Shown piece by piece: positions 25,701 to 33,329 of a DNA stretch of 64,000 nucleotides; the first letter of the stretch is position 1; each line of letters starts with the position of its first letter. The stretch covers positions 1 to 64,000 of the forward strand of contig NZ_NFIH01000005.1 in NCBI RefSeq assembly GCF_002161675.1, written 5' to 3'. Under the pieces are notes generated by a model. That model saw nothing but the letters and a program-made list of their open reading frames with translations, did not search any database and had not been told where the DNA came from. The position numbers and the translations under genes were made by a program. This DNA comes from Pseudoflavonifractor sp. An44. GTDB taxonomy: Bacteria > Bacillota > Clostridia > Oscillospirales > Oscillospiraceae.

Positions 25701-26844
25701 CCAGGCGGGGGAATGCAAGGGAAAAGCCTATCCCCAGGATCCCTTGTTTGTCAAGTGCCGGGAGGTCAACGACTTCCACCACGCCAAGGATGCCTACCTC
25801 AACATTGTGGTGGGCAACGTCTACCATGTGAAATTTACCCGCAGCCCTGCCAATTTCCTGCGGGAGAAGGACAACCGGTATAGCCTCAACCGAATGTTTG
25901 ACTTTGACGTTCAACGGGGAGGAGAGGTGGCCTGGAAGGCGGGGGAGAGCATCCAAACGGTGCGCCGCACGATGGCCAAGAACAACATTCTCTTTACCCG
26001 GCGGGCGGCTATGGAGATGGGGGGACTGTATAAGCAGACAATAAGAAAAGCGAGAGAGGCAGGAGAGTACGAACTCAGCATAAAAAGTACAGATGATAGA
26101 TTGGCAGATGTACAACGGTACGGGTATTATACTGGAATCAAGACTTGCGCTTTTTTTGCGGTTCGGCATACACCAAAAAAGAAAAGCGTGGTGACGCTTG
26201 AGCCCATTTTTACCATGTACCGGGAGCGATATGAGCGAGATCCTATTGGGTACTGCACGGATATTTTGAAGCTGCACGAACCACGCATTCTGGTTCCTTG
26301 CATCAAGATCAACGCCCTGGTGGCCTTTGACGGGTTCCGTATGCACATCTCCGGCCGAACAGGCAGTCAAATTATCTATAAGAATGCCAATCAACTGGTC
26401 ATTGAGCCCACATGGCAGCAGTACATCAAAGGCATTGTCAAATATCTGGAGCGGTGCAAAGTGGCGGGGCGGGAGCTGGAGCTGACCCAGTTCGACGGGA
26501 TTACAAAAGCCAAAAATGTTTTACTATATGATGTGCTTCTGTCAAAGCTGGAAAATCATCTGTACTCTGTGCAATATGACTCGATTGCAAAAGTGTTTAG
26601 GGACAAACGAGAAGCATTTGTTGACCTGAGGGAGGCAGACCAGTGTCGTCTGCTCATCCAAATTCTCATATTATTTAGAAATAGAGCGACTGATATAGAT
26701 ATTAGTTTGATAGGTGGGCCAAAAAATAAGGGAAGAATTCGGACCTCCAATATGGTAAATCCAAAAAAGACAAAGCAATTTACTATCATAAATCAGTCTG
26801 TCACTGGCTTCTATGAGCAGACCGTGGATCTGCTGCGCGTATGA
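22798..26844 (+). CDS. cas9: Type II-A CRISPR-associated endonuclease Cas9
   Basis: RNA-guided DNA endonuclease of 1348 aa. RuvC-I is YYVGLDIGTESVGWAV with Asp10, followed by the Arg-rich bridge helix (residues about 48-75). RuvC-II is VFVEMARGEE with Glu758. The HNH site is YDIDHIYPQS with His840, and Asn854 and Asn863 are present. RuvC-III is FHHAKDAYLN with His995 and Asp998. All catalytic residues are therefore intact. GTGGGAG precedes the ATG. The end overlaps the cas1 remnant by ATGA. Parts of the C-terminal third (about 26040-26150 and 26480-26800) are clearly AT-richer than the rest, suggesting a mosaic PAM-interacting region. Confidence 0.97.
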   Translation: MKEQYYVGLDIGTESVGWAVTDTQYQIKKVHGKALWGVRLFDEAQSARDRRGFRVARRRIQRRRQRLDWLQEQFAQAVGEVDPGFFQRMEESRFWEEDKRGEVPLGKYTLFGDKSFTDWDYHHTYPTIYHLRKELILSQQPHDVRLVYLAIHHILKNRGHFLYGDMSLDAISLDKGVERLNGALEREEADPLSTQRLGEVREILLDHKIRKTAKKAKLLELFGLSKEKTTTTSVVELLTGSKVSLSALYGEEVSSEELQKLSLEDDFDGVEGPLLAAVGDRIELVLAAKEVYDWALLEKMRDGEQYLSFAKVKVYENHRHQLEQLKEVVKRYGGEDCCREMFHGTREGNYPSYVGKDCKSSRCDYDTFCKYVLGKMKGWKDADETTKEIYARLERRDFLRKPTSKDNGVIPHQLHQMELEKILANAQGYLPFLSQRDESGLTVAERIVRMFAFRIPYYVGPLQSGGPHSWVVRSGEKIYPWNFDQVVDLEQCREHFITRMTAKCTYIGEDVLPKDSLLYSRFMVLNELNNLRINGKPISVKLKQDIYTNLFGKGRKVTQAGVKKYLMVHHGMTQEDTISGLAGDFQATLAPWRQFGWLLSRDGGAEMVEEIIRYKVLFGEDKKLLRGWLDKTYGDKLTPQEQKQVLGVKCSGWGRLSRQFLTQLFHVDQNTGEAFSIMDLLWNSNENLMQLLSGRYTFAQQVEEYRKRKQAEHSQTLKEYLAECYASPGIKRGIDQTMAIVREIAKIMGDPPARVFVEMARGEEKDKKGKVPKSRKAQLVELYQKCGEESSPLFEQLQGEPEGNLRRDKLYLYYTQMGRCMYSGDVISIAELDSRYDIDHIYPQSKTKDDSLENRVLVRRELNSKKGDTYPISGEIREHMRAFWTMLKGKGLISEKKYQRLTRATGFDAQELSGFIARQLVETRQSSKIVAQLLEQTFGASTEVVYVKAGNVAQFRQDQRITPDGQSIQAGECKGKAYPQDPLFVKCREVNDFHHAKDAYLNIVVGNVYHVKFTRSPANFLREKDNRYSLNRMFDFDVQRGGEVAWKAGESIQTVRRTMAKNNILFTRRAAMEMGGLYKQTIRKAREAGEYELSIKSTDDRLADVQRYGYYTGIKTCAFFAVRHTPKKKSVVTLEPIFTMYRERYERDPIGYCTDILKLHEPRILVPCIKINALVAFDGFRMHISGRTGSQIIYKNANQLVIEPTWQQYIKGIVKYLERCKVAGRELELTQFDGITKAKNVLLYDVLLSKLENHLYSVQYDSIAKVFRDKREAFVDLREADQCRLLIQILILFRNRATDIDISLIGGPKNKGRIRTSNMVNPKKTKQFTIINQSVTGFYEQTVDLLRV

Positions 26845-27050
26845 GCTGGCGGGTGGTGGTGGACACCGCTCCGGACAGATTTGAAAAGGAAGAAAAAATT
26901 GCACTTTTGCAGCTTCTGAACCGGGAAGTACGGGTAGATGGCAAGAGGCAGTATCTGCTCTACGCCCTGCATCTGTACTGCGCCAGCCTGTTTCGGGCGC
27001 TGCAGGGTGGCGATGTGTCAGAAATCACATGGGTGGAATATGAGTGGTAG
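26841..27050 (+). pseudogene. cas1: cas1 remnant with large in-frame internal deletion
   Basis: A 69-codon frame. The first seven residues, MSWRVVV, match the start of type II-A Cas1. From about residue 12 the sequence (RFEKEEKIALLQLLNREVRV and on to WVEYEW) matches the Cas1 C-terminal region. Full-length Cas1 is about 290 aa, so some 220 codons, including all catalytic Glu/His/Asp residues, are gone while the frame is kept. The ATG overlaps the cas9 stop and the end overlaps the cas2 start, as in intact operons. No integrase activity can remain. Confidence 0.85.
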
Positions 27051-27147
27051 ATTTATGCGGGTGATCGTGTTTTTTGACCTGCCTGTGGGCACATCGGCCC
27101 AGCGGCGCAGCTACAACCAGTTTCGCAGAATGCTGGTGATTTTATGA
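27040..27147 (+). pseudogene. cas2: cas2 remnant with in-frame internal deletion
   Basis: A 35-codon frame, [18 protein letters not shown] and on through [10 protein letters not shown], matching the first strand and helix of type II-A Cas2. It ends LVIL and a TGA that overlaps the csn2 ATG (ATGA). The short end looks like the natural Cas2 C-terminus, so about 65 of the usual 100 codons are missing, in frame. The start overlaps the cas1 stop by 11 bases. Together the remnants keep an unbroken chain of coupled starts from cas9 to csn2. Confidence 0.75.
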
Positions 27148-27836
27148 AGCTGATGCACCCTTTGCTGTCCCGCCCGTTGGAATTGGGACGGAACCGGGTC
27201 CCGGTGCTGGCAGTGGAGTCTCCCCAGCTCTTTCGTCAATGGGTGTTGGATTTATCCGGTCAGAGCCAAGGGGAGGAGGGAAACTGGGTGCTCTCTTGCC
27301 AGGACGAGGTGTTGGACTGCGGCCAGCACCTGCTGGTGGTCAGCGACCTTCTCCACCTCTCTCTGGAGGACCGGAAGCTGCACCATCGCTTTCAGACACT
27401 GGTACACTCTCTGATGTGGGAGGAACTGGAGGTGGAAAGTACACATCTCCAGCAGAGCATTCAGGGCTATCTGGCCCGTTTGGCGTCCCAAATTCCGGTT
27501 CCCGTGGAATATGAGGAGGGGGATGCCGTGTGGCCTCTGCTCAAAGGGTTGAAATTTCAGCCGGTGCTGGATGGTGTGTCTCCGCTGGAGCGCTTGACCC
27601 AATACCTGGAGCTGTACCATCAACTGATGCCCAGGCCCTGTGTCCTGTTGGTGGGGATGCACCTGTACTTTTCCCGGCAGGAGTTGGAGCAGTTTTACCA
27701 GATGGCCCTTTATGAGAAGTGGAATGTCCTGGTGTTGGAACCACACCAGTGCCCTCCACAGCCCCAGGAGCAGTGGTGCATCATAGATCACGATGGCTGC
27801 GAGTTAAGGGTTGATTCCCCGGGAGAAATCCCGTAA
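27144..27836 (+). CDS. csn2: Type II-A CRISPR-associated protein Csn2
   Basis: A 230-aa protein placed where csn2 lies in type II-A operons, last before the array. Csn2 forms a ring on DNA ends and acts with Cas1-Cas2 in spacer acquisition. [14 protein letters not shown], the strand [20 protein letters not shown] (quoted 20 residues), [18 protein letters not shown] and [20 protein letters not shown] fit the family; sequence conservation in Csn2 is low, so order and length weigh most. The gene appears intact although its partners are deleted. Its stop codon lies inside the array promoter's -10 element. Confidence 0.8.
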   Translation: MKLMHPLLSRPLELGRNRVPVLAVESPQLFRQWVLDLSGQSQGEEGNWVLSCQDEVLDCGQHLLVVSDLLHLSLEDRKLHHRFQTLVHSLMWEELEVESTHLQQSIQGYLARLASQIPVPVEYEEGDAVWPLLKGLKFQPVLDGVSPLERLTQYLELYHQLMPRPCVLLVGMHLYFSRQELEQFYQMALYEKWNVLVLEPHQCPPQPQEQWCIIDHDGCELRVDSPGEIP

Positions 27837-27839
27837 AAT
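27811..27839 (+). promoter_or_regulatory. Promoter of the CRISPR array, inside the csn2 3' end
   Basis: TTGATT (27811-27816) and TAAAAT (27834-27839) are 17 bp apart. Transcription would begin near 27846, giving a leader RNA of about 60 nt before repeat 1. Confidence 0.65.
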
Positions 27840-27857
27840 AGAATTGGTCAAGAGAAA

Positions 27858-27901
27858 ACCATCTAAAACAACACAGCGCAATGTCGTGGCGTACACTCTC
27901 A
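27858..27901 (+). repeat. Inverted, interrupted repeat copy in the CRISPR leader
   Basis: ACCATCTAAAACAACAC (27858-27874) is the exact reverse complement of repeat positions 12-28, and ACTCTCA (27895-27901) is complementary to repeat positions 4-10; a 20-nt stretch interrupts them. In the leader RNA these can pair with repeat 1 (27919-27935 and 27911-27917) to make a 17 + 7 bp structure. It is a closer match to the repeat than the tracrRNA anti-repeat is over the 17-nt block. Confidence 0.85.
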
Positions 27902-27907
27902 TTTGAG

Positions 27908-28659
27908 GTTTGAGAGTCGTGTTGTTTTAGATGGTAGTCAAACACACGCTTTCTCGCATACACGGTTGTTGCCGTTTGAGAGTCGTGTTGTTTTAGATGG
28001 TAGTCAAACCCTCCAAAGAATTCCAGGAGACTCAGGACAGTTTGAGAGTCGTGTTGTTTTAGATGGTAGTCAAACGCACGTAGTCCTTCCCCTCTGCCTC
28101 ATAGAGTTTGAGAGTCGTGTTGTTTTAGATGGTAGTCAAACTTTGGCCGGACTCCTTGAAGGACTGCATGGGTTTGAGAGTCGTGTTGTTTTAGATGGTA
28201 GTCAAACCTCAGCGCCTACATCATGTCGCTCATATCGGTTTGAGAGTCGTGTTGTTTTAGATGGTAGTCAAACCAAGAGCGAGAATGAGCGCACCGCAAA
28301 GGAGTTTGAGAGTCGTGTTGTTTTAGATGGTAGTCAAACCGGACGACATCACCGCCCATGCCATCAGCCGTTTGAGAGTCGTGTTGTTTTAGATGGTAGT
28401 CAAACCTGGAGGGGACAGGACTCTGGGGAGCGTCTGTTTGAGAGTCGTGTTGTTTTAGATGGTAGTCAAACGAGGCCATGGAAAACTTACAAAGGGCCGA
28501 GGTTTGAGAGTCGTGTTGTTTTAGATGGTAGTCAAACGGTCTGCTCCAGCTGGACAAAGGACACTGTGTTTGAGAGTCGTGTTGTTTTAGATGGTAGTCA
28601 AACACGGGAGTGGTCCGTCACTCCAACATCAGAGTTTGAGAGTCGTGTTGTCTTAGATG
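27908..28659 (+). CRISPR. CRISPR array: 11 full 36-bp repeats, 11 spacers of 30 bp, degenerate last repeat
   Basis: Repeats start at 27908, 27974, 28040, 28106, 28172, 28238, 28304, 28370, 28436, 28502 and 28568, each 36 bp, beginning GTTTGAGAGTCGTG and ending GATGGTAGTCAAAC. All 11 spacers are exactly 30 bp. The twelfth unit at 28634 matches for 26 bases with one change and then diverges, marking the leader-distal end. The pairing with the minus-strand tracrRNA shows crRNAs are made from the plus strand. No spacer match elsewhere in the window was noticed. Confidence 0.99.
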
Positions 28660-28668
28660 CAAGGGGAA

Positions 28669-28706
28669 AAAACCTGCGTGCAGCCTTTTCGCTGCACGCA
28701 GGTTTT
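28669..28706. terminator. Terminator between the CRISPR array and the ClpE-like gene
   Basis: Stem AACCTGCGTGCAGC with GCTGCACGCAGGTT, flanked by A-runs and T-runs, so it works for both convergent units. Confidence 0.85.
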
Positions 28707-28710
28707 CACT

Positions 28711-31245
28711 TTATTGGAACGTAGGTGTCAGCACCACCTTGCCCTCCACACACTTGACGTCCAGGGCCACAATGGGCTGGTCGTAGTGGTCGATGAGCAG
28801 GGTGGCGATGGCGTCCTCCAAATCCTTCTGAATCTGGCGGCGCAGGTTGCGGGCGCCGTAGACGGGGGAGAAGGAGGTGTCCACCAGGTAGTCCAGCACG
28901 CTCTGGTCGTAGGTGAAGGTGATGCCCTTGTTGCGCAGCACCTGGCTGAGCTCACCCAGCATGATCTTGGCGATCTCCTGGAAGTTCTCCTGAGAGAGCT
29001 GGTTGAAGCAGATAATCTCGTCCACCCGGTTGATGAACTCAGGGCGCAGGAAGGACTCCAGGCCCTTCATGGCCTTGTCCTTGGCCAACTGGGTGGGGGA
29101 GCGGTCAAAGCCCAGAGAGCCGCCCTTGACGTTGCTGCCGGCGTTGGAGGTCATGACGATGACGGTGTTCTCGAAGTTGACCACCTTGCCGTGGGCGTCC
29201 GAGATATGGCCGTCGTCCAGGATTTGCAGCAGCACGTTGAGCACGTCGGGGTGGGCCTTCTCGATCTCGTCAAAGAGGATGACCGAGTAGGGCTTGCGGC
29301 GGATTTTCTCGGTGAGCTGTCCGGCGTCGTCATAGCCCACATAGCCCGGGGGAGAGCCGATGATGCGGCTGACGGCGTGCTTTTCCATAAACTCGGACAT
29401 GTCCAGACGGATGAGAGACTCGGGGGAGTCGAACAGGTCGGCAGCCAGCTGTTTCACCAGCTCGGTCTTGCCCACACCCGTGGAGCCCACGAAGATAAAG
29501 GACACGGGCTTGCGCTTGGCGGAGATGCCCACACGGCCACGGCGGATGGCCCGGGCCACGGCGGACACCGCCTCGTCCTGGCCCACAATGTGGGTCTTCA
29601 GGCGGTCCTCCAGATGGGCCAGACGCTCAAACTCCTGCTCCTGAATCTGGCTGGCGGGGATTTTGGTCCACAGCTCCACCACACGGGCCAGATGGGCCAC
29701 GGTGAGCATGGGGTCACCCTTGGCTTTCAGCTCCTCCAGCTGGGCATTCAGCTGGGCCTGACGGCTCTTGAGCTCGGCCAGACGGCGGTAGGCCTTCTGG
29801 TTGCACTCCTCCTGGAGCTGCTCCTTCTGGGCGGTCACCTGGGACAGCTTGGTCTCCAGGTCCTGGAGCTGGCTCCGGCGCTCCTCCTGGCGGGTCTGGA
29901 AGGCGGGGTCCTCCCGGTTGGGGGCCTCGTTGTCGTCCCGGCTGATGGCCATTTCCAGGCTGTCCCGCTGCCGCTGGAGCTTCTGCTCCTGCTGCTGCAG
30001 ATCTTGGATTTGGGGATTGTCGGCCCCGGTGGCGGCCAGCACCACGTCCACCTCTTTGGCGTAGTCGGCCAGCTCCTTCTCGATCTCCGCCATACGGGCC
30101 AGGTCCTTGTTGTGGAGGTTGACCTCCGAGGCGGCCTCGTCGATGAGGTCGATGGCCTTGTCGGGGAGGTAGCGGTCGGTGATGTACCGCTCACTCATGG
30201 ACACCGCCAGACGGCAGATGTCCGGGGTGATGACCACGTGGTGGTAGCCCTCATAGTAGGGGGCGATGCCCTGAAGGATTTGGGTGGCCTCCTCCATGGA
30301 GGGCTCCTCCACCATCACAGGCTGGAAGCGGCGCTCCAGGGCGGTGTCCTTTTCGATATACTTGCGGTACTCGGTGAGGGTGGTGGCGCCGATGACCTGA
30401 ATCTCACCCCGGGACAGGGCGGGCTTGAGGATGTTGGCGGCGTTCATGGAGCCCTCGGCGTCGCCGGCACCCACGATGGAGTGCACCTCGTCGATGACCA
30501 GAATGATGTTGCCCAGCTTGCGGATCTCCTCAATGAGGCCCTTCATGCGGCTCTCAAACTGGCCCCGGAACTGGGTGCCTGCCACCAGAGCGGTGAGATC
30601 CAGCAGGTACACCTCTTTGTCCAGCAGTTTATAGGGCACCTGCCGGTCCTGGATTTTCTGGGCCAGGCCCTCGGCAATAGCGGTTTTACCCACGCCGGGC
30701 TCGCCGATGAGACAGGGATTGTTCTTTTGGCGGCGGTTGAGAATCTGAATGGTGCGCTGAATCTCATTGTCCCGGCCCACGATGCGGTCCAGCTTGCCCT
30801 CCTGGGCTTTGCGGGTCAGGGAGATGCAGTAGTTTTCCAAAAACTTGCGCTTGGGGGGCTTGGGCGGGCCAGAGGGCTTTTCCTCTTTGCCGCCCCGGGG
30901 GCCGGAGCCCTCCTGGGGGGGCTGGGAGCCGAAGAGCTTACTGAGGAAGGGGAAGGTGGCGGTGCGCCCCTCGTCCTCCTCCTCGTCGGGGTTCTCCGGG
31001 CGGTCCTGGGCCAGCTGCTCCAGACCCTCGACGCCGCCGAAGGCGGACATCATCTCATGGGAGAGAGAGTCCAGGTCCTCGTCGGAGATGCCCATTTTCT
31101 GCATCATATCGTCCACAGGCTTGAGCCCCAGTTCCCGGGCGCATTTCAGGCAGAGACCTTCGTGTTTGGTCTCGCCGTTTTCAATTTTCGTGATAAAGAT
31201 CACTGCCACGTTCTTGTGGCAGCGAGTACAAAGTGTCGGCTGCAT
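28711..31245 (-). CDS. clpE: ClpE-like AAA+ unfoldase (Clp ATPase with N-terminal zinc finger)
   Basis: Hexameric Hsp100 unfoldase of 844 aa, expected to feed proteins to ClpP or to disaggregate them. Residues 7-10 and about 33-36 form a C4 zinc finger (CTRCH and CLKCA), as in ClpE and McsA, in place of the usual Clp-N repeats. D1 has Walker [14 protein letters not shown] and Walker [14 protein letters not shown] coiled-coil middle domain spans about residues 400-510. D2 has [25 protein letters not shown] and the GAR sensor (SPVYGARNL). AAAGGAG precedes the ATG. No mcsB, ctsR or radA neighbour is present, so it is not the classical clpC operon. Confidence 0.88.
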   Translation of the reverse strand: MQPTLCTRCHKNVAVIFITKIENGETKHEGLCLKCARELGLKPVDDMMQKMGISDEDLDSLSHEMMSAFGGVEGLEQLAQDRPENPDEEEDEGRTATFPFLSKLFGSQPPQEGSGPRGGKEEKPSGPPKPPKRKFLENYCISLTRKAQEGKLDRIVGRDNEIQRTIQILNRRQKNNPCLIGEPGVGKTAIAEGLAQKIQDRQVPYKLLDKEVYLLDLTALVAGTQFRGQFESRMKGLIEEIRKLGNIILVIDEVHSIVGAGDAEGSMNAANILKPALSRGEIQVIGATTLTEYRKYIEKDTALERRFQPVMVEEPSMEEATQILQGIAPYYEGYHHVVITPDICRLAVSMSERYITDRYLPDKAIDLIDEAASEVNLHNKDLARMAEIEKELADYAKEVDVVLAATGADNPQIQDLQQQEQKLQRQRDSLEMAISRDDNEAPNREDPAFQTRQEERRSQLQDLETKLSQVTAQKEQLQEECNQKAYRRLAELKSRQAQLNAQLEELKAKGDPMLTVAHLARVVELWTKIPASQIQEQEFERLAHLEDRLKTHIVGQDEAVSAVARAIRRGRVGISAKRKPVSFIFVGSTGVGKTELVKQLAADLFDSPESLIRLDMSEFMEKHAVSRIIGSPPGYVGYDDAGQLTEKIRRKPYSVILFDEIEKAHPDVLNVLLQILDDGHISDAHGKVVNFENTVIVMTSNAGSNVKGGSLGFDRSPTQLAKDKAMKGLESFLRPEFINRVDEIICFNQLSQENFQEIAKIMLGELSQVLRNKGITFTYDQSVLDYLVDTSFSPVYGARNLRRQIQKDLEDAIATLLIDHYDQPIVALDVKCVEGKVVLTPTFQ

Positions 31246-31335
31246 GGTTAAACTCCTTTCGGAAGGTATCCTTTTTGGGGTACCCTACCAGAAGAATGTG
31301 AACTAGGCATGAAGAATCTGAAATTTCCCTGAAAA

Positions 31336-32058
31336 TCACAGGAGAAGCCGATCCAACAGAGCGCCCAGTCCCTTGGGGGTGAACAGGGAGAGGACCGGGG
31401 TGGTGGGGTTGGCGGGGATGATCTCCGCCAGCTGACCCAGCCACACCAGCACAAAGACGATGAGCACTGCCTTCAAAAGCCCTGCCAACAGTCCGCCCGC
31501 GGTGTTCACCGTGGCCAGGATGGGCAGGTGGAAGGCCAGGTCCAGAATGTGGCTGAGCAAAAACCAGATCAGGAGAATGAGCAGGAAGGACAGGGCGAAC
31601 AGGGTGGCCTTGGCCACCAGGTTGGCCAGGTAGTCCGCCAGCGCGCTGGCTACCGTGGTCCCGCCCTCACTGGGGATGGACGCTTCGTTCTTGGCCTGGT
31701 CCAGGAAGTAGGAGAAACCGGCGAACAGGCCCTGCTCCTTCATGGACTCCAGCAGCTGGTCCAGGGTGTAGTCGGGCTCCGCCTGCTGGGTGATGTTGCC
31801 GGGAATGCTCAGGCCGGGGTCACCGGAGTCGGTCTCCTCCCCCTGGGGCTCGGCCCCACGGATAGCCTGGTAGATGGCAGGCTCCATAATGTGAGCCACA
31901 GGGCCGTGGAACTGGGTGGAGATGAACTGTGCCCCGAAGAAGGCCAGAAACAGGCCCAGCAGTCCGCACAGGGTGAGGATGAGGCCCTTTTTGGCGCCAC
32001 GCCAGGCGAAGAAAGCCAGGATAACGACGATGGCGGCATCGAAAATATAAGCGGTCAT
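31336..32058 (-). CDS. CvpA family membrane protein
   Basis: A 240-aa membrane protein with an N-terminal CvpA-type segment (YIFDAAIVVILAFFAWRGAK then KGLILTLCGLLGLFLAFFGA) and two or three later helices. A hydrophilic loop (about residues 65-130) separates the halves. CvpA proteins affect envelope stress tolerance and colicin V export in enterobacteria; the role in Firmicutes is unclear. AAGGAGG precedes the ATG. The DUF5711 gene lies 44 bases upstream and is probably cotranscribed. Confidence 0.8.
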   Translation of the reverse strand: MTAYIFDAAIVVILAFFAWRGAKKGLILTLCGLLGLFLAFFGAQFISTQFHGPVAHIMEPAIYQAIRGAEPQGEETDSGDPGLSIPGNITQQAEPDYTLDQLLESMKEQGLFAGFSYFLDQAKNEASIPSEGGTTVASALADYLANLVAKATLFALSFLLILLIWFLLSHILDLAFHLPILATVNTAGGLLAGLLKAVLIVFVLVWLGQLAEIIPANPTTPVLSLFTPKGLGALLDRLLL

Positions 32059-32102
32059 GGAATCCTCCTTAACTATACGCCCTCAGGGGCAATCTCATTC
32101 GT

Positions 32103-33281
32103 TTAAGGCACGTAGAAGCTGGCACTGTCTGCGGAGATGAGCACGGCAGAGCCGTCCTCCATGAGCAGCACCTGACGGGCGCCCTGGGTGCTGTCCAGGG
32201 TGGCGTACAGCTCCAGGTCCTTGGTGTAGATGTTCAGCTGCTTGCCTGTGAGCACGGCGATATACCGCCCGGCAGCGGACAGGGAGAGCACCTGCTGGTC
32301 GATCTCCAGGCTCTTGTGGGAGCCGTCGGAGGAGACCACCCACAGCTCGCCCTGGCTGCCTGCCCGGTACTTGGCCAGCAGAGCCACGGCGAAGCCGTCC
32401 CCGGCCAGGGAGTAGCGCTTGAGGTGCATGTCGTTCCAGTCGATGACGGCGTTGTTGCCCTCGTGGTCGGTGAGGGTCAGGTTCTGGTCGGAGATGGACC
32501 AGACCTGGGAGACGGTGTGGCGGGTCTCCAGAACCACCGAGGAGCCCAGATCACTGGTGAGGTTGGGCTCAAAGTTCCCCGAGTCCGTGGTGTTCAGGGT
32601 GTACAGGGAGAGGGTGGAGTTAAACACGCCGTCGGTTTGCCCCACATTGAGGATGGACAGGGTTTGGCCGTCGTCGGACAGAGCGGCGTCCATGACATAG
32701 GCGGAGGAAAGGTTGACGCTCATCATGGGCTCATAGTCGGTGCTGTACACCGTCACAGAACCCTTGTAGCCGCTGGTCTGGCTGACTACGGTGAGCTGTC
32801 CGTTTTGGTTGAGGTGGGCGGAGAGGAGGGAGGTCAGGTCGGTGGCCGACCAGATCACCTCCCGCTGGCCCAGCACGTACAGGGAGGAGCCCCCGGCGTC
32901 ATAGATCACAGCCAGAGAGCCGTTGGTGTCCACCACGGGGTTATCCATGTCCACGGACAGGTCCACATACTGGGTGCCGCTGCCGGAGTACAGGGAGATG
33001 GAGGTGGAGGAGCACACCAGCAGGTCTCCGTCCAGCACGGCGAAGGTGTCGTCCAGGCTGCCGTCGTGGGGGAAGGAGTCGGCCTGGCCGCTGTCGTTGA
33101 GCACCAGGGAGCGGTAGTGGAGCCACCGCTTGAAGTTGTCCAGGGACAGCCGATCCCGGAACACCACCACGGCCACGGCCCCCAGGACCACCAGGACGGC
33201 CAGGAGAAAGAGCAGAACCCGCACCAAAAACTTGGGCTTTTTGGGCTGGGTGTTGGATTGGTTATTCGTTGTGTCTTCCAT
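32103..33281 (-). CDS. DUF5711-type single-pass membrane protein with beta-propeller-like exterior
   Basis: A 392-aa protein with a cytosolic basic N-terminus, one membrane helix (about residues 20-40: VLLFLLAVLVVLGAVAVVVF) and a large extracytoplasmic part built from repeated short beta strands (for example FAVLDGDLLVCSS, SLAVIYDAGGSSLYVLG, GDGFAVALLAKY, GRYIAVLTGKQLNIY). This resembles DUF5711 proteins, which are predicted propellers without known function. The start at 33281 follows TTTTGAGG; ten codons of the longer frame lack a site. It is in a minus-strand run with truA and cvpA. Confidence 0.7.
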   Translation of the reverse strand: MEDTTNNQSNTQPKKPKFLVRVLLFLLAVLVVLGAVAVVVFRDRLSLDNFKRWLHYRSLVLNDSGQADSFPHDGSLDDTFAVLDGDLLVCSSTSISLYSGSGTQYVDLSVDMDNPVVDTNGSLAVIYDAGGSSLYVLGQREVIWSATDLTSLLSAHLNQNGQLTVVSQTSGYKGSVTVYSTDYEPMMSVNLSSAYVMDAALSDDGQTLSILNVGQTDGVFNSTLSLYTLNTTDSGNFEPNLTSDLGSSVVLETRHTVSQVWSISDQNLTLTDHEGNNAVIDWNDMHLKRYSLAGDGFAVALLAKYRAGSQGELWVVSSDGSHKSLEIDQQVLSLSAAGRYIAVLTGKQLNIYTKDLELYATLDSTQGARQVLLMEDGSAVLISADSASFYVP

Positions 33282-33329
33282 AATCGTATACCTCAAAAGG
33301 CGGCGGCGCACACAGGCGCCGGAGTATCG

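Noticed and set aside
27903-28724. Long plus-strand open frame with a repeated ESRVVLDGSQT peptide
   Set aside because: It is the CRISPR array read as protein; the 66-bp period is a multiple of three, so the frame stays open. The opposite-strand frame at 28216-28605 has the same cause.
28657-31251. 864-codon plus-strand frame antisense to the ClpE-like gene
   Set aside because: Gly/His/Leu/Val-rich mirror of a real GC-rich gene, with no motifs and no ribosome-binding site. Similar mirrors over ackA, pepT, metK, fusA, gltX and pheST were dropped for the same reason.
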